Source: Roridomyces roridus (lineage: Eukaryota; Basidiomycota; Agaricomycetes; Agaricales; Mycenaceae). From it: a stretch of 64,000 nucleotides of DNA. The stretch is from NCBI GenBank assembly GCA_029378245.1, contig JARKIF010000021.1:248001-312000 (forward strand), written 5' to 3'. Within the stretch, counting starts at the first letter, position 1. Each line of letters begins with the position of its first letter. Under the pieces are notes generated by a model, which was given only the letters and a program-made list of their open reading frames with translations, was not told the origin of the DNA and made no database searches. This document shows positions 34,020 through 45,357 of this stretch, piece after piece. Position numbers and translations under genes: made by a program.

Positions 34020-35859
34020 TCAAATCGGGATACACTCCAAATGACTCAACTGTGACGCGGGAGGATTATAAACCCGCACAAGCTTCCATCCCGCGCGCGC
34101 AAATACGTCGAGGAACGCGCCCAACGTGCGCTCCTCGCCTCCGTGGTACGAATATGTCTTGGTTGCCAATCAACACACGCGACGGATTTATTGTACTAAG
34201 AACTCACACAAAGATCCAAAGTATAGGCGAAACTGGATGCGGGTCCCCAATTGGCGAGCAAGGGAGAGGGCGCGGAGGGTCGAGTGGTACCCTCGACGGC
34301 ATACGTCTCAGGGCCAGATTCGGCTGCGGACGGTGGACAGGCGTAAGCGAGTATCATATCGACGACGATGAGGCGTGTGGTAGGTTGTGCAGCCGCGCGC
34401 AGATGTTGAAGGATTAGAACGGCTTTCTCATCGGCCCAGTTGTGCAGGATGTATCGGAGCAGGAATATTGAGGCATCTGTGATGGGCTGTGGGGTGAAGA
34501 AGTTATGGGCTGAAGGAAGGCTATTGTCACCGTTGCGGTGGAAGGAATGGGATGCTCACCTTGGAATGAGACCATCTTGTTGTCGATGTGTGATGGAAAG
34601 TTGCTCTGCCAGTGCTGCAGAATATGAGCCAGGTAAGGCCTGGGATATGGAAGTGTACAAACCAATTTGGCGCCTTTGATAGCACTGTCGAGGTCCTGTA
34701 CAACGATACGAAGGGAGGGGTTCGTCCTCGCAATCTGCATAGACGTATTGCCATTTCCACCGCCGACATCGACGACGAGGCTGCCTGCTGGCAATGTGCT
34801 CCAGTCAAATCCTATCCCAGAGTCAAGTCATTAGTTGAGTCACAAAATTGAGACGGACCAGTAAGAATAGTATGCGGTGGCTCCCAAGCGGCAGTGGCAT
34901 CCATCACAAACCCAAATCTCTGCCGTCTCCAGGCATTCTCAGGACACTCAATCCAGGCGTAGAAGGTTTCGTCCGTGCGAAAAACGTGGTTGAATGGTAG
35001 ATTGCGTTGGTTTTCCTGCGTCGTGAGTGCGGCTTCACCAAGGAAGGCGACCATTTTCATGTTTTCTTCGGCTCTGGGCAGAATAAATTAGCGACTGGGA
35101 TTTTACATGAGGATCTTCACTTGCAGCAGCTCAACGACAGCCGCGGGGCCAGAGGCGTCGGCCGGACGGGTTTCGGCACTGCAAAGCGCGGGTCCAGTCA
35201 GTTTCGTTTCCTTACTATAGATTACTCACCAGCCGAGTTCCTCCTGGGTCTTCCCTTTATCAAGAGCGGCAGAAATGCGGTTCAAGTTGGTAAACACATT
35301 TGGGGTGACCTCACGGAAAATATGGTGCATCGCAAGAAGTCCCAGAATTCTAGCTGTGCGCAAGAATTCGTCATCTCGTTTCCGGATGGAAGGACCGCCT
35401 CACCCAAGAGGTCGGAGTTGACTTTTCCTGGAGCAATGCGTTCTACGTGGAGGCCCTAGAAGATGTTCCGTCAGCCACTCGAGTTAAACTGTTGAAAAAC
35501 ACACCTCGGACCCGACCTCGCGGAGTGTCTCAGCAACATCGAGCTCACAAGCAACGCGGAGACACGCAGTGATAATCGCCTGGCCGTAACTGAGTGGCAA
35601 TTATCTGCAGACAAGTACGAACGTACGGCGTTGGCAGCATTGAGGATGAACATGGCGGGGTTTGAGATCGCAGCCGAAATCTGGGCGGTAGCAGCGACAA
35701 TGTTGAGTACCTGGCTCGCCACGCGGCCACGGCGGGATCGTGCTGCAGCGCCTCTGCTGCCTTGTCGTGTAATCTCGACTCAGCCAGGCTAGAAAACTGT
35801 ATCTCAGCCCGCGTGTAGACGTCCTCAATGGCGGAAGGACTAGGTGTGAGCCCACACAT
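34020..35859 (-). CDS. SAM-dependent O-methyltransferase, apparently frameshifted
   Basis: Fungal class I O-methyltransferase. The SAM-binding motif is LVVDVGGGNGNTSMQIA (about 34740-34785), followed by VVQDLD. Upstream blocks are LRVACELDVAETLREVGSEG (winged-helix dimerisation part), FNHVFRTDETFYAWIECPE and RRQRFGFVMDA. Downstream blocks give FLLRYILHNWADEKAVLIL, containing the HNW motif whose His is the usual general base. The C-terminal ERTLGAFLDVFARAGWKLV matches the family end, with a stop at 34020. Near 35716-35725 the N-terminal exon changes frame between DPAVAAW and ASQVLNIVAA without a visible intron, as if one base were missing. The intron joining NAAN to YGQAIITA is also unusually short. 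It may be a recent pseudogene or an assembly error. Substrate unknown. Confidence 0.75.
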
Positions 35860-37345
35860 CAGCAATAAATGATACCACTACATCCCCTACTCTGTCAAGA
35901 GGAGGGTTTTGTGGGGCTGAATATGTGATCTCCTACAAGGGTGTGCATCAAATCATGATTTTGACCTCATTGTGATTAGGTGACGTGCCCCACAAACTGC
36001 TCCGAGATAATGGCATACATCAGAATCTGCCAGTTCCTTTGAACCTGTTGAATGTTCCGACCAAGTAAAATTGTTGATTTAAATTTTAGCTGCCGGCAGT
36101 GGACCAGCAGGTATGTACATCAATGCACTTGATTCAGTTTGATGTATGCCACTGATCCGACGTGGATCCGGAACCAGAGTAGGGGAACGGTGCTTGCACC
36201 GCTATGGATGTTGATATGTGAGCCATGTAGCCGCTGCAGCAGGATTGTAAAGTACCCCTTGATGTGGCGCCATGTCGCTGACCGCTGTCAATCTGTAGCA
36301 TCTGTATTGAATGGGATGTCTACATATCTAGTACTGGAACCACGGGAAAGTGGGTCTGCACCTTTCTCTTGAAGGTGCTCTTCTACTGGGTTATCTGGGG
36401 TACTTAACTACTTGTTGTATTTATTATTGGAAGTCCTGATCCGACAAGCGGCTGATTTGATGTGATATAATGGACCTCGCGCGAAGAGAGAAAATTACGA
36501 GAACTTCACTTGTTAAGTTCTCGTTCTTTTAGAATTTCAGTGGGCCAAAATTTGAGTGAGGTTTCAGAAAATGGGACTTTTGATTGAGCCGGCTGTGCAC
36601 TTTCCTTTTTGCGGCTACAATCACTGATTTTGACAGCTTCCATCAGCTCATTTTTCTTTTTGCTCTAAAGCATCTAGTTTCTACTCAATTGGCTTGAGAT
36701 TTTGCAGGTACACTTCTGGTTGCCTAAATTGAGTTTTGCTCTGCAAGAGTGCGGTCCCATTTCCAATATTGTACGGGATATTGTCAATTTACTCACTTTT
36801 TGTGATCACCTCATTGCAAGCTCACCAACAATGTTGTGTCCCTGCAATGTGGGTTGACTTGAAGCTTAGGAGGCATCAATGTGTATGGCACCTGTCCAAA
36901 AAATTGGAAAAATTTGCAGCGTTCAAAATTGCATGAACTCTGTGGGTTTGACCAATGACTTGGTTCCTAAACATCTGGGTGGAATATCGCTTGCACTGTC
37001 ATTTCTTAACAAGGATACAGACTCTGGTGAGCTCTGGCTGTTATTTCTACAGTGCTAGGTCTACTGGTGGCAGAAAGTGAGAAGTCTTTGGGCACTGTGA
37101 TCTGACTTGATCAGTGATCACAAGTGATCATGTCACATTTGTCATATCACACCAACTTGAAGTTGGCGCACAGCCACACACCCAACTCTTTTCCATTGTT
37201 CTTGGCTTTGAGTCTGATTGGCCAAGTTCAAACACCTGGAAGTTCTCGTGTATGCCGTGTTTGCAACTGCCCCTCCCCCCAAGTAATAGATGCATTCAAA
37301 ACCAGTAGACTAAGTGATAGACCGGAACTGGTCTGTCTATGAAGA
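35860..37345. other. Gene-poor, A/T-richer intergenic DNA
   Basis: No supported gene. Contains a perfect 10-bp hairpin acgagaactt/aagttctcgt (about 36497-36524) and an 11-bp inverted repeat tttgtggggc/gccccacaaa (about 35908-35999). A second partial inverted copy of the outer end of the next element occurs at 37328-37341 (ctggtctgtctat). Confidence 0.4.
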
Positions 37346-37686
37346 GTGTCGATAGACAGACCGGTCGATTTCGGTTGATGGAATCGAGACGCGCGATCAC
37401 TGATTTCATTTACCATAAAAGGCTATTCGGCGGCATCGGCTTGACCTATCACATGTAAACAAGGTGTTCTGGTCTGCTCTCCGAGGCGCCGACAACATCA
37501 AAAAGGCTTTGTGTAAATAGCAAATGTACCAGAATTACTTTTTACGCTCGAATAAGTACAGAAATCGACAGAAATGAGTTGTGACCCGCCGCCGACCCAT
37601 GCCGAATTGCCTTTTCGGGTAAATTAAATCATTGATCGCGCGACTCAATTCCATCAACCGAAATTGACCAGCCTGTCTGTCGACAG
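37346..37686. mobile_element. Long-TIR MITE, 341 bp
   Basis: Inverted arms of about 86 bp (37346-37432 and 37601-37686) share blocks such as ttcggttgatggaat, cgcgcgatca and attcggc with scattered mismatches. The right end is CTGTCGACAG (inverted) followed by TA; the left flank has GA where TA would be expected, so the target duplication has probably mutated. Size, termini and TA fit a Tc1/mariner-like non-autonomous element. No coding capacity. Confidence 0.65.
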
Positions 37687-38006
37687 TACCGCTTTCGACA
37701 CGACAGGCTAGATTCGAGCCTAACTAAGTGAGCAGTTGCAAGAGATAAACTCTCGGTGGACATATGGTGGCGTCACTACTTACTCTCATATTGAGCAAAA
37801 AGTTAAAGTCAGTGAAGCAGTTGCCATTAAACCTATTGTCCATGCCTCAGATTGACCTTTGACTCATAAAAATTGAAAATTTGTTGAATCTCAGCTGAGG
37901 TTGGGTGTAAAAGGTGTTTTGTGCACAAGAAATATGACTCTACAGGGGACCATGGAGCCAACAGCCAGGGCCACATTGGCTACATATCAAACAGACATGC
38001 CATGTA

Positions 38007-38156
38007 CTGTACTATTTCAACCGTAAGTTCATCAAAATTATGTAATTTTTCGACCGAGAAGGCCGAAAAATTTTCTTTTGAATTATGGCGATTTTTGCAC
38101 ACATCAAAAAAGGTTGGCTGTGACGTGTGACTGAACTTACGGTTGAAATAGTACAG
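38007..38156. mobile_element. Tc1/mariner-like MITE, 150 bp
   Basis: Perfect 25-bp inverted repeats beginning CTGTACTATTTCAACCGTAA, flanked by TA on both sides (38005-38006, 38157-38158). Inside is a nested palindrome aatttttcg...ccgaaaaatt. It shares the terminal pattern CTGTAC-ATTTC with the element at 25296-25537, so both may be moved by the same transposase. Confidence 0.85.
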
Positions 38157-38580
38157 TAGCCCCTGTAGCCGCCGTACTCCATGACAAAACAGATCACTTC
38201 CATCAGCTACAGAGATGATATATCAACTTGTGGACACGCGGTCGGCTATGACTTTTTGCTGATGCATGACAAGGATGCCGATTTAAATTTCAGCGGGAGA
38301 GAAAGACAGATTTAGGAGACGCTGCTGAGTTAGAGCCGCCATAAAAGCCAGATGACATGAGTTGGCCGTTCCCGCGCGGGACCTTGGGCCTTGATAACAT
38401 AACATAACATAACATGCAAAGATACGTGTGAATGTACGTACCGGGCGCCGGGAGAGAGATGTACACGTGACTCATATCAACGGCTTACGCTGCCGTGGCA
38501 ACATGACGGCGATCTAAGCCCGTCTCCTGACTTTCTCCATCCCTTCATTGTCCCTTCAACTCTCCTTCCTCGCTCGCCAG
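38157..38580. other. Intergenic, with short tandem repeat
   Basis: Upstream region of the cysteine-rich protein gene. Holds (ATAAC)4 at 38394-38415. No other feature recognised. Confidence 0.45.
38394..38415 (+). repeat. (ATAAC)n microsatellite
   Basis: Four and a half direct copies of ATAAC. Confidence 0.8.
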
Positions 38581-39071
38581 ATGTCGTCTTCCGACTGCTG
38601 TAGCATGTTCCTCGCCTGTTGCTTCTGCTGCTGTATGTCCTCCAGCGAGATCTACGTGGCATTTACTGACTCGCTGTACGCGTCGTCGGATATATAGCAA
38701 TGTGCAGTAGCTCCACCGACAGCTCGCTCGGTCGCTGGTGTATTGGCCTGTGTGAGTAGCCCACGCTTTCTCCTTTCGCCCTCGCTCACCGACACCGTGA
38801 CGACTTGGTAGTCCCCGACCGCTGCTGCAGCAAGCTGGACGATACATACGCCGAAGACGCCGCGCTGCGTGAAGGCGATACCGAAGCAGCCCTCTTTCAT
38901 TCCGCGCAGACGAGTCGCCAACCGCAGGCTACGGTTGGGATGGACGAGAAGAACACTGGCGCGGGTGCTGAGGAGAGGACGACGACGACGATGATCAGAG
39001 ACAAGTCGCAGATGATGTGTGAGTGGGTTTCAATCCATTTTAACCAGACGGCTGAACTTGAGTTCTGGTAG
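38581..39071 (+). CDS. Small cysteine-rich (CC-rich) protein
   Basis: ATG at 38581 gives MSSSDCCSMFLACCFCCS. An intron (donor gtatgt, acceptor gatatatag) joins MCSSSTDSSLGRWCIGL. A second intron (gtgagt...ttggtag) joins PDRCCSKLDDTYAEDAALRE and a polar tail (QTSRQPQATVGMDEKN). The join phases agree in all cases. The layout, with a Cys/Phe-rich hydrophobic head, an internal CC, an acidic stretch and a Gln/Pro/Thr tail, resembles a group of small uncharacterised basidiomycete proteins that may be membrane-associated through palmitoylation. That role is inference. The stop is at 39071, or at 39054 if a further intron is used. Confidence 0.55.
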
Positions 39072-40619
39072 CGGACGAGTGAAACTTGGAACGTTTGTAT
39101 ACCCAGCATGCAGCCCTGGTACAGCCCTTGAATTCATCTTGATCGTGACGTGGCTCCGTTGACCTTCAGTCTGTCCTTTCGACACGAGCAAGTGGAACTC
39201 TGTTGCCCGACCTCCCCATGATATGTCGAAGAAGTGATTTCGGCTAGACCATCCAAGACTCGATCGATTGTCTGATTTCGGGTCGTCGCATTCTGTAGTA
39301 TTGATTCATCCGTCTTTCTGTCCAATTCTGGTCCCACCTTCCTTCCTGTCGCGGGTTTCCTAGTCCTGCCCGCGGTTCAGGATCACAAACCTGAAGAACG
39401 TCTCCCCATACGGCACAAGTCGCTGATCACGAGGCTACAACCGTGCTAGCAGTTCAAACCTACTGCAGCGGATATGGATTTTTTTCTCTCAACGCTCAGG
39501 CAAAGGACCGGGGTGGAATTCCGACGTGACCTATGGACGATCAACCCGGTGAGACATCGTACGCAAATTCTATTCTTTTCCATTCATTGAATCCACTCTA
39601 GTCTTGCAGAGGACTCGGGGCTTTCAAGTCAAACCCAGTTCAATGCGCAAGAAAATGATTCCTTCCCGAATTTCGACGCGCAGGTGCCAAGAGCTGGATA
39701 TTGAAGCCAAGGCTTGGATTCCTGTGGCTAAAGACTTCTGAATCCAACGGGATGCCGGTAAATAAGTCATGGGGGAGAAGGTCTCTCAGGATTTGGGCAC
39801 GGGCGTCGCGACCCGCGATGAGCTCAATGTCTTGGGCGGCACGGTATCTTTCAGGAGACTCAACCTTTCCGAGTGCACTGCTTGGCCTCGTTAACAGCGG
39901 CGTTAGCCTGCCGTAATTTGACAAGTGCGCCTCCTCGCAATTGCTTACTTATCAGAATCCTGGCTGGTTATTCGTCATACAAATTGGATATACGCATCCT
40001 AGACGTGAAGATTTCGAACTTGCGCGCGTGCCTCGTACGAAGTTAGACAAGCATTCACTTTTGCATCCGCTTCCGCGCACATCCGATGATCTACTCATAC
40101 TTGACAGAGTGCACCGAACCTTCCCCATCTTCTACCATCCCTTTTGGGTTGCTTCCAGGTAGGTCAGGTGGTCGCATTCCCAAACGCCCCGAAATCCCGC
40201 TTTAAACTCACACAAACTGACACGGGGTGCGTGCCATTCTACTTATCTTGTTATCGCAGAAATCCACGTCGAGCACAAACTTATTTCAGCCAGTGATGCG
40301 GGATTCCGACTGATATTGATTCTGCCCAAGCCTCGTTTCCCGGTATTTTACCGCTGAAATGAATGGCAGAAATCGCCAGGCAGCGGCGTCTGAAGCTGAT
40401 TGAGAAGGGCAGGAATCGGGATGCAGCCTGATTTCGGTTGACGGCGCACCGCGGTCTTCTTTCCGAATGCAACTGCATCCGAAGCATAGCGCGATAAGTC
40501 GCCTTCTTTGACTTAGTTCCTCTTTATCGAGCACACGGTACGAATCGCGCAATCGGCAAGTTAAAAGGTGCGTGCAGAATCTGATTCAGAGTGGTTTCCC
40601 TTTCCGCTTCCCTTCCCAG
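39072..40619. other. Intergenic region, no supported gene
   Basis: 1.5 kb. An open frame 39640-39924 (-) containing DARAQILRDLLPHDLFTGIP is the only one that looks protein-like; I do not recognise it and see no splice context that extends it, so it is left uncalled. The 3' part holds the promoter of the OPT transporter. Confidence 0.4.
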
Positions 40620-43600
40620 ATGCCACAGGAACCAGACGCCGGCACTGCGGTCACCGACATAGGCATCTTGACCTCCGTCCCGTATGTCCACCCCACGATG
40701 GAGAAGGACAAGACCGGCAGCGGCAGTTTCGACGACGAGAAACAGTCTCTCTCCGACGCCGAGAAGGAGGTGGCTTCTGGCGCCATTGGGCACGGCGACG
40801 ACATCGTCGACGCGAAGGGTGAGCACGCGGGTCCTTTTTCTGTTATCTACGCTCTAAATATCTCTTATCGCAGGGGACGACGACGATCCAGCATATTCCG
40901 CGCTCCCTCGTCTCGTGCGAGAGCTCTGCGATTTCGAGGACGACCCCTCCACGCCCGTGCTCACCTGGAGGTGTGTATCCACATCCGCTTAAACGCCGGC
41001 TTATGACTTCACCCCAGATTCTTCGTGCTTTCTGCGGTGTTCACAGCCCTCGGCGCGTGGCTGACACAGATGGGTTTCTTTCGTGTAGGCTGTTCATCTT
41101 CGTCCGCATCCCATAGCTGACGAAGGTGGCAGACGACATATGTCCCGTATTCCAGTGCGCCTTCTCTTGACTTGGCTTGGCATTATACCCAACCCGTCGC
41201 CGTGCAGTCTATTTTGTGCAAATCGGCGCCCTCTATTTCGGGAAACTCCTCGCCGCCGCACTGCCGTCGCGCAAGATTGGATTCGGAAAGTATAGCTTCG
41301 ATTTGGTGGGTGACTTGGACTCTTTATATATAACCACACTCACATGCTGACGGTGCCGATAGAACCCTGGTCCTTTTTCTGTCAAAGTGAGAGAATTCCC
41401 ACTCAAGTTCCGAGATATCGATTGAGAACTTTCCAGGAACATGTCGCAATCGTCTTGGCGTACGTGGTTGTTTCTCTTGGCTTTCAATACGGTCGAATTA
41501 TCCCACAGGGCCAACACTGGTGCGACGAACAATCTGGGCGACTACGTCCTCACGCCCCTCGCTGTATTCTATGACCAGGTGCGTTGTCATATTCAACTTA
41601 CAAACTCTCACGTTAACCCCGCTCTATAGCCGATGAACGGATGGCTGGCGATTTTGTTCATGTGGAGCGCCGTATTCATCGGTTTCTCATTCGCCACCCT
41701 CGCTCGCACTTTTTTGATTGATAATCCTGTTACGGTGGGTGGCAGCCTCCCCTTGGCTGATGTGTCTGAGGCAGATGATATGCAGGTTTTCCCGTTGACG
41801 CTACAACAAGTCTCGGTGTTCAAAGCCATGCGGGCGAGTTTCGAATTCGATGCAAAGACGGCGAAGAGGCAAATGCGGGTGTTCTGGTATACGATCTTGG
41901 TTGTATTTCTGTGGCAGGTACGTCTCATCATGCACCCGCCCACCAAATTCTCATCTCCTGCAGTTCCTGCGCAAATTCCGCTCCTCGTGTGCCATGGGTG
42001 TCTGCTAAATCCTCACTACAGCCGAGTACATCTTCCCCTTCACCTCCTCGCTTGCATTCCTCTGCTGGGTCACCGATAACCCCACCGCCAACTTTCTAGG
42101 CTCCGGGTCCGTCCCTTTTCTAGTCCTTCCATGTCGATCGCTGATTGCGCCCCTCAGCCTCGGCGGTGCCGGCTTGCTCAACATAACCCTCGACTGGTCC
42201 AACATCGGCTCCACTCTCGTGTACTATCCCTACTGGGCCCAAGTCAACATGTTCGCCGCGTTCGTCCTGGGCGCGTGGATCCTCGTCCCTATTGGCGCCC
42301 TCGGTGGCGCATGGCAGAATGATGTCTATCCAATGCAGACGCAGGACCTCTTCCTTTCGAACGGGTCCAGCTATCCCGTGTCGTCGCTGTTGAACCCGGA
42401 TTATAGTCTGAATGAGGAGCTGTTTGATGAGATTGGGCCGCCGGGGATGTCGGCGCAGTTGCGGTGGGGGTATTTCTTCTCGTGAGTGGAACGCCTCTTT
42501 TTCTTCTGATCGCACAAGCTGACTGGATATATAGATACACCGCTTACCTCGGCGCCTTCGTGAGCCTCCTGCTCTTCCAGGGCCCCATGCTGCTCGACAC
42601 CCTCAAATCCATTCGTTCTGGAAATCGTCTGTACAAGGACAAGCTCTGTCAGCTCATGGAGCCTTACCCCAAGGTCCCGCTCTGGTGGAATCTCGGGTTG
42701 TTTATCGTCCCCTCTGCGGTCATCATCGCACTTGGGGCCACGGGCAAGCTATATCTTCCAGTTTATACGATTTTCATCGCGTTAGGGTTCGGTGGTCTCA
42801 TTGTAAGTTCTGATCGAGTATGGTATGGTCGTTTGCTTACCGGGGGTCGTCAGGTCGTGCCAATGGCGTACGTGTTCGCCGTTTCGGGATATCAGGTCCC
42901 CGTCGGGTGAGTTTGTATGCTTCCTTCTGAATCCTGCATCTCATCCATGCTACTTAGGTATTTCAACGAGCTGCTCTACGGATACCTGATCAACGCTGGC
43001 GGCTCGAGACACCCTGTCGGGTCCTTGGCGTATCGCACCATATCGGGGCAGTGCTGGTACGAGGCGTGCAACATGTTGTCGGATATGAAGCTGGGTCATT
43101 ACGTGCGCAGGGTTTATCTTTTACAAGTCGATCATCGACTGAATCCTCCTCAGTTCCATATCCCTCCGCGGACAACCCTGTTCGCCCAGGTGTGGGGCAT
43201 TCTGATCGGTGTACCCGTCAAGTAAGAATGTCGTCTATATCACTTCGCATGCACACCCTGACCACACACTCTCAGCTACGCCACCATACTCTGGGTGGTC
43301 AACACTAAGCGAGACTTTCTCGACGGCTCGAAAATTGACCCCAACAATCAATGGACTGTGCGTATCTTGCGGATGCCCCAAAAGCGCACTAAACCATCGC
43401 TCTAGGGTCAAACTGTCATCTCGCTCAACAATCAGGGTATCGCTTTCGCGCTTGTCGGTCCGAAGAAACTCTTTGCCAGTTCGATGTACACCATCCTCGT
43501 ACGTGCATTCTCAGTTCTGTCTCGTTAGCTGAGGAATTCTTTTAGCCGTATGGCTTTATCCTCGGCGCCGTCTGCCCTATAATCCTGTACCTCCTCCACC

Positions 43601-43970
43601 GCCGGTGGCCCAAAGGAGGTTTCAACCTGGTTAACATCCCAGTACGTTGTCCCTCTTCCCTTCCTCCTCCCTCCCTCCCATCTCACGTCCCCAGATCTTC
43701 GCCACGACCATGGAGAATTACTACGGCAACATTTCAGTCTCAACCTTCACCTGGTTCATCCTCGGCAGCATCAACCACCTCTACTTCAAACGCTACAAGT
43801 ACAAATTCTGGAAGACTTACGCGTACCTTGCGGGCGCTGCGGCTGATACGGGGTATAATTTGAATATGCTTGTCATCTTTATTGCGTTTTCGGCGATCAA
43901 GACGACGACGGCGCCGCATTGGTGGGGAAACAATGAGACGTCGGTGGAGAGGTGTTTTCCGAGGGCGTAG
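40620..43970 (+). CDS. OPT family oligopeptide transporter
   Basis: Proton-coupled small oligopeptide transporter of the plasma membrane. ATG at 40620 opens an acidic cytosolic head of about 90 residues (EKDKTGSGSFDDEKQSL) ending in FEDDPSTPVLTWR, the usual entry to the first helix. FFVLSAVFTALGAWLTQMGF follows. Further exons supply LGDYVLTPLAVFYDQPMN, FLCWVTDNPTANFLGSG, and LLNITLDWSNIGSTLVYYPY. Later ones supply WNLGLFIVPSAVIIALGATG, GYLINAGGSRHPVG, and CWYEACNMLSDMKLGHY. Near the C-terminus are WPKGGFNLVNIPIFATTMEN and NHLYFKRYKYKFWKTYAYL, with a final stop at 43970. All conserved OPT blocks are present in order across about 15 introns; roughly 850 residues is normal. It likely imports tri- to hexapeptides or glutathione-like compounds. 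Confidence 0.92.
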
Positions 43971-44629
43971 GGATGAGTCAAGTTTGCTGGGATAGATGTA
44001 TATGCTCCAAAGTATGTACGATATCGATATCGATGTGGCAACCAAACAAAGATCATACGGCGTAACAGGCAGTTCGGATAGTCACTGCTCCTCGTTCCAA
44101 TCGTGTTGCGTCTTTCGGAAATCTGTTTCCTCTTTTTGAAGTTTCCCGCGACCACTGTTGAACTTGGCTTAAGCTTCATAAGCTTCATCCACATCGCAGT
44201 GCTAGTACGCACCCAGTTTATAATCGAGGAACGAGTACATGGGGTCGGCATATGGCATTCTCATCGACCGTATTGATCATGCTGAAGGTTTGAGCTTCAG
44301 TCTCCCTGAGATGGATGGAATTCAAAGCTCGAATAGGGGAGGTCAAAGTTCTCCGGAGTCGATTCTCGGAGTCGATCCTGAGCTCGATTCTGAAACCAAG
44401 AATCGACAAATTGCAACTCCCGAGACACATTCATCGACAGCCGCATTTGAAAACGACGAACAAGATCTGACAGTGAGATGAATAAAAGGTTCAAATCCCA
44501 TTCAAAACCCGAAATGGCCCGATCCCGAGTCGAACAGATGACGGCACCAGGACAACTGCAACTGACTGAATTCACCAGCCACAACATTATGGCTTCTCTC
44601 GATTCGCACTGATCATTACTATCAACATA
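43971..44629. other. OPT 3' flank and intergenic DNA
   Basis: Contains a short (GATATC)-like repeat at about 44020. A minus-strand frame at 44297-44833 runs across the boundary of the transposable element at 44630, so it is not treated as a gene. Confidence 0.4.
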
Positions 44630-45329
44630 CAGAGTCAAACCCTGGATGCGAAAAGGACCCGGAAGCGAAAAATCGCGTTTTCTGGACGCGCTGTGCACAG
44701 AATCTGGCCAGGTTTTTTTCGACTGAATCTCAAACTGTGCCTCTACAATCCTGTGTGCTGAAAAGAGGGCCTCTGGCCGCCCACCCTGGGAGAAAAAATG
44801 AATACATGCCAAATCCGTCAGATTGTTGATCAAGTGGCAGAAATTTGCTCTGGTATCATCTGCTGCAGGCCCACTTGACTTGAAATCAACAGATATGAGT
44901 GTGTTCCCCCAGAATGTAGCCCTATGGCCAGTGCTGGGCCCTCAGACCCTCAACAAGGGCAGATCTGCCGGTATTTACACCCAAATTGCCGCCCGAGCGG
45001 TGTGCCGCTTGTCGTGAGTTTCTGCGGGTAAAACAAGGCTCTTGAGCGTCAGGACAACAAGGAGGCATCATATGTGTGTTCCCTATACATTATCGAGTAA
45101 CGATATGGAGCCTGAGTGCCTTTCAAGCGCACTTTTTCGCTTCTCGGTCCCCGCCCAAACCGACACTGTTCTCATATTCCCCAATGACTGGCCCAAAAAA
45201 TCTGGAAATATTTGGGGATACACCTCATGTTTGTAGTATGCCTCACGCAAAATTCTGGGGAAAGGGTGCTTAGCGTTGTTCAGAAAAAGGGTCCGACTTT
45301 CGATTTTTCGCATCCGGGGTTCAACTCTG
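44630..45329. mobile_element. TA-flanked inverted-repeat element, 700 bp
   Basis: 25-bp inverted ends beginning CAGAGT and continuing GGATGCGAAAA agree at 21-22 positions (left 44630-44654, right 45305-45329). TA flanks both ends (44628-44629 and 45330-45331). Termini of this type and TA duplication fit pogo/Fot-like Tc1/mariner elements. I find no transposase frame inside. The right end lies less than 30 bp from the stop of the MFS gene. Confidence 0.65.
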
Positions 45330-45357
45330 TAATACAAACTCATCGAATCCAGCCCAC

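Noticed and set aside
35908..35999. Short inverted repeat tttgtggggc/gccccacaaa as a mini-transposon
   Set aside because: Arms are only 10-11 bp, do not extend, and I see no target duplication.
39640..39924. Minus-strand frame with DARAQILRDLLPHDLFTGIP
   Set aside because: Looks slightly protein-like but no family, leader or splice partners could be identified.
44297..44833. 178-codon minus-strand open frame
   Set aside because: It crosses the left boundary of the TA-flanked inverted-repeat element at 44630, so it is a chance frame made of two unrelated sequences.
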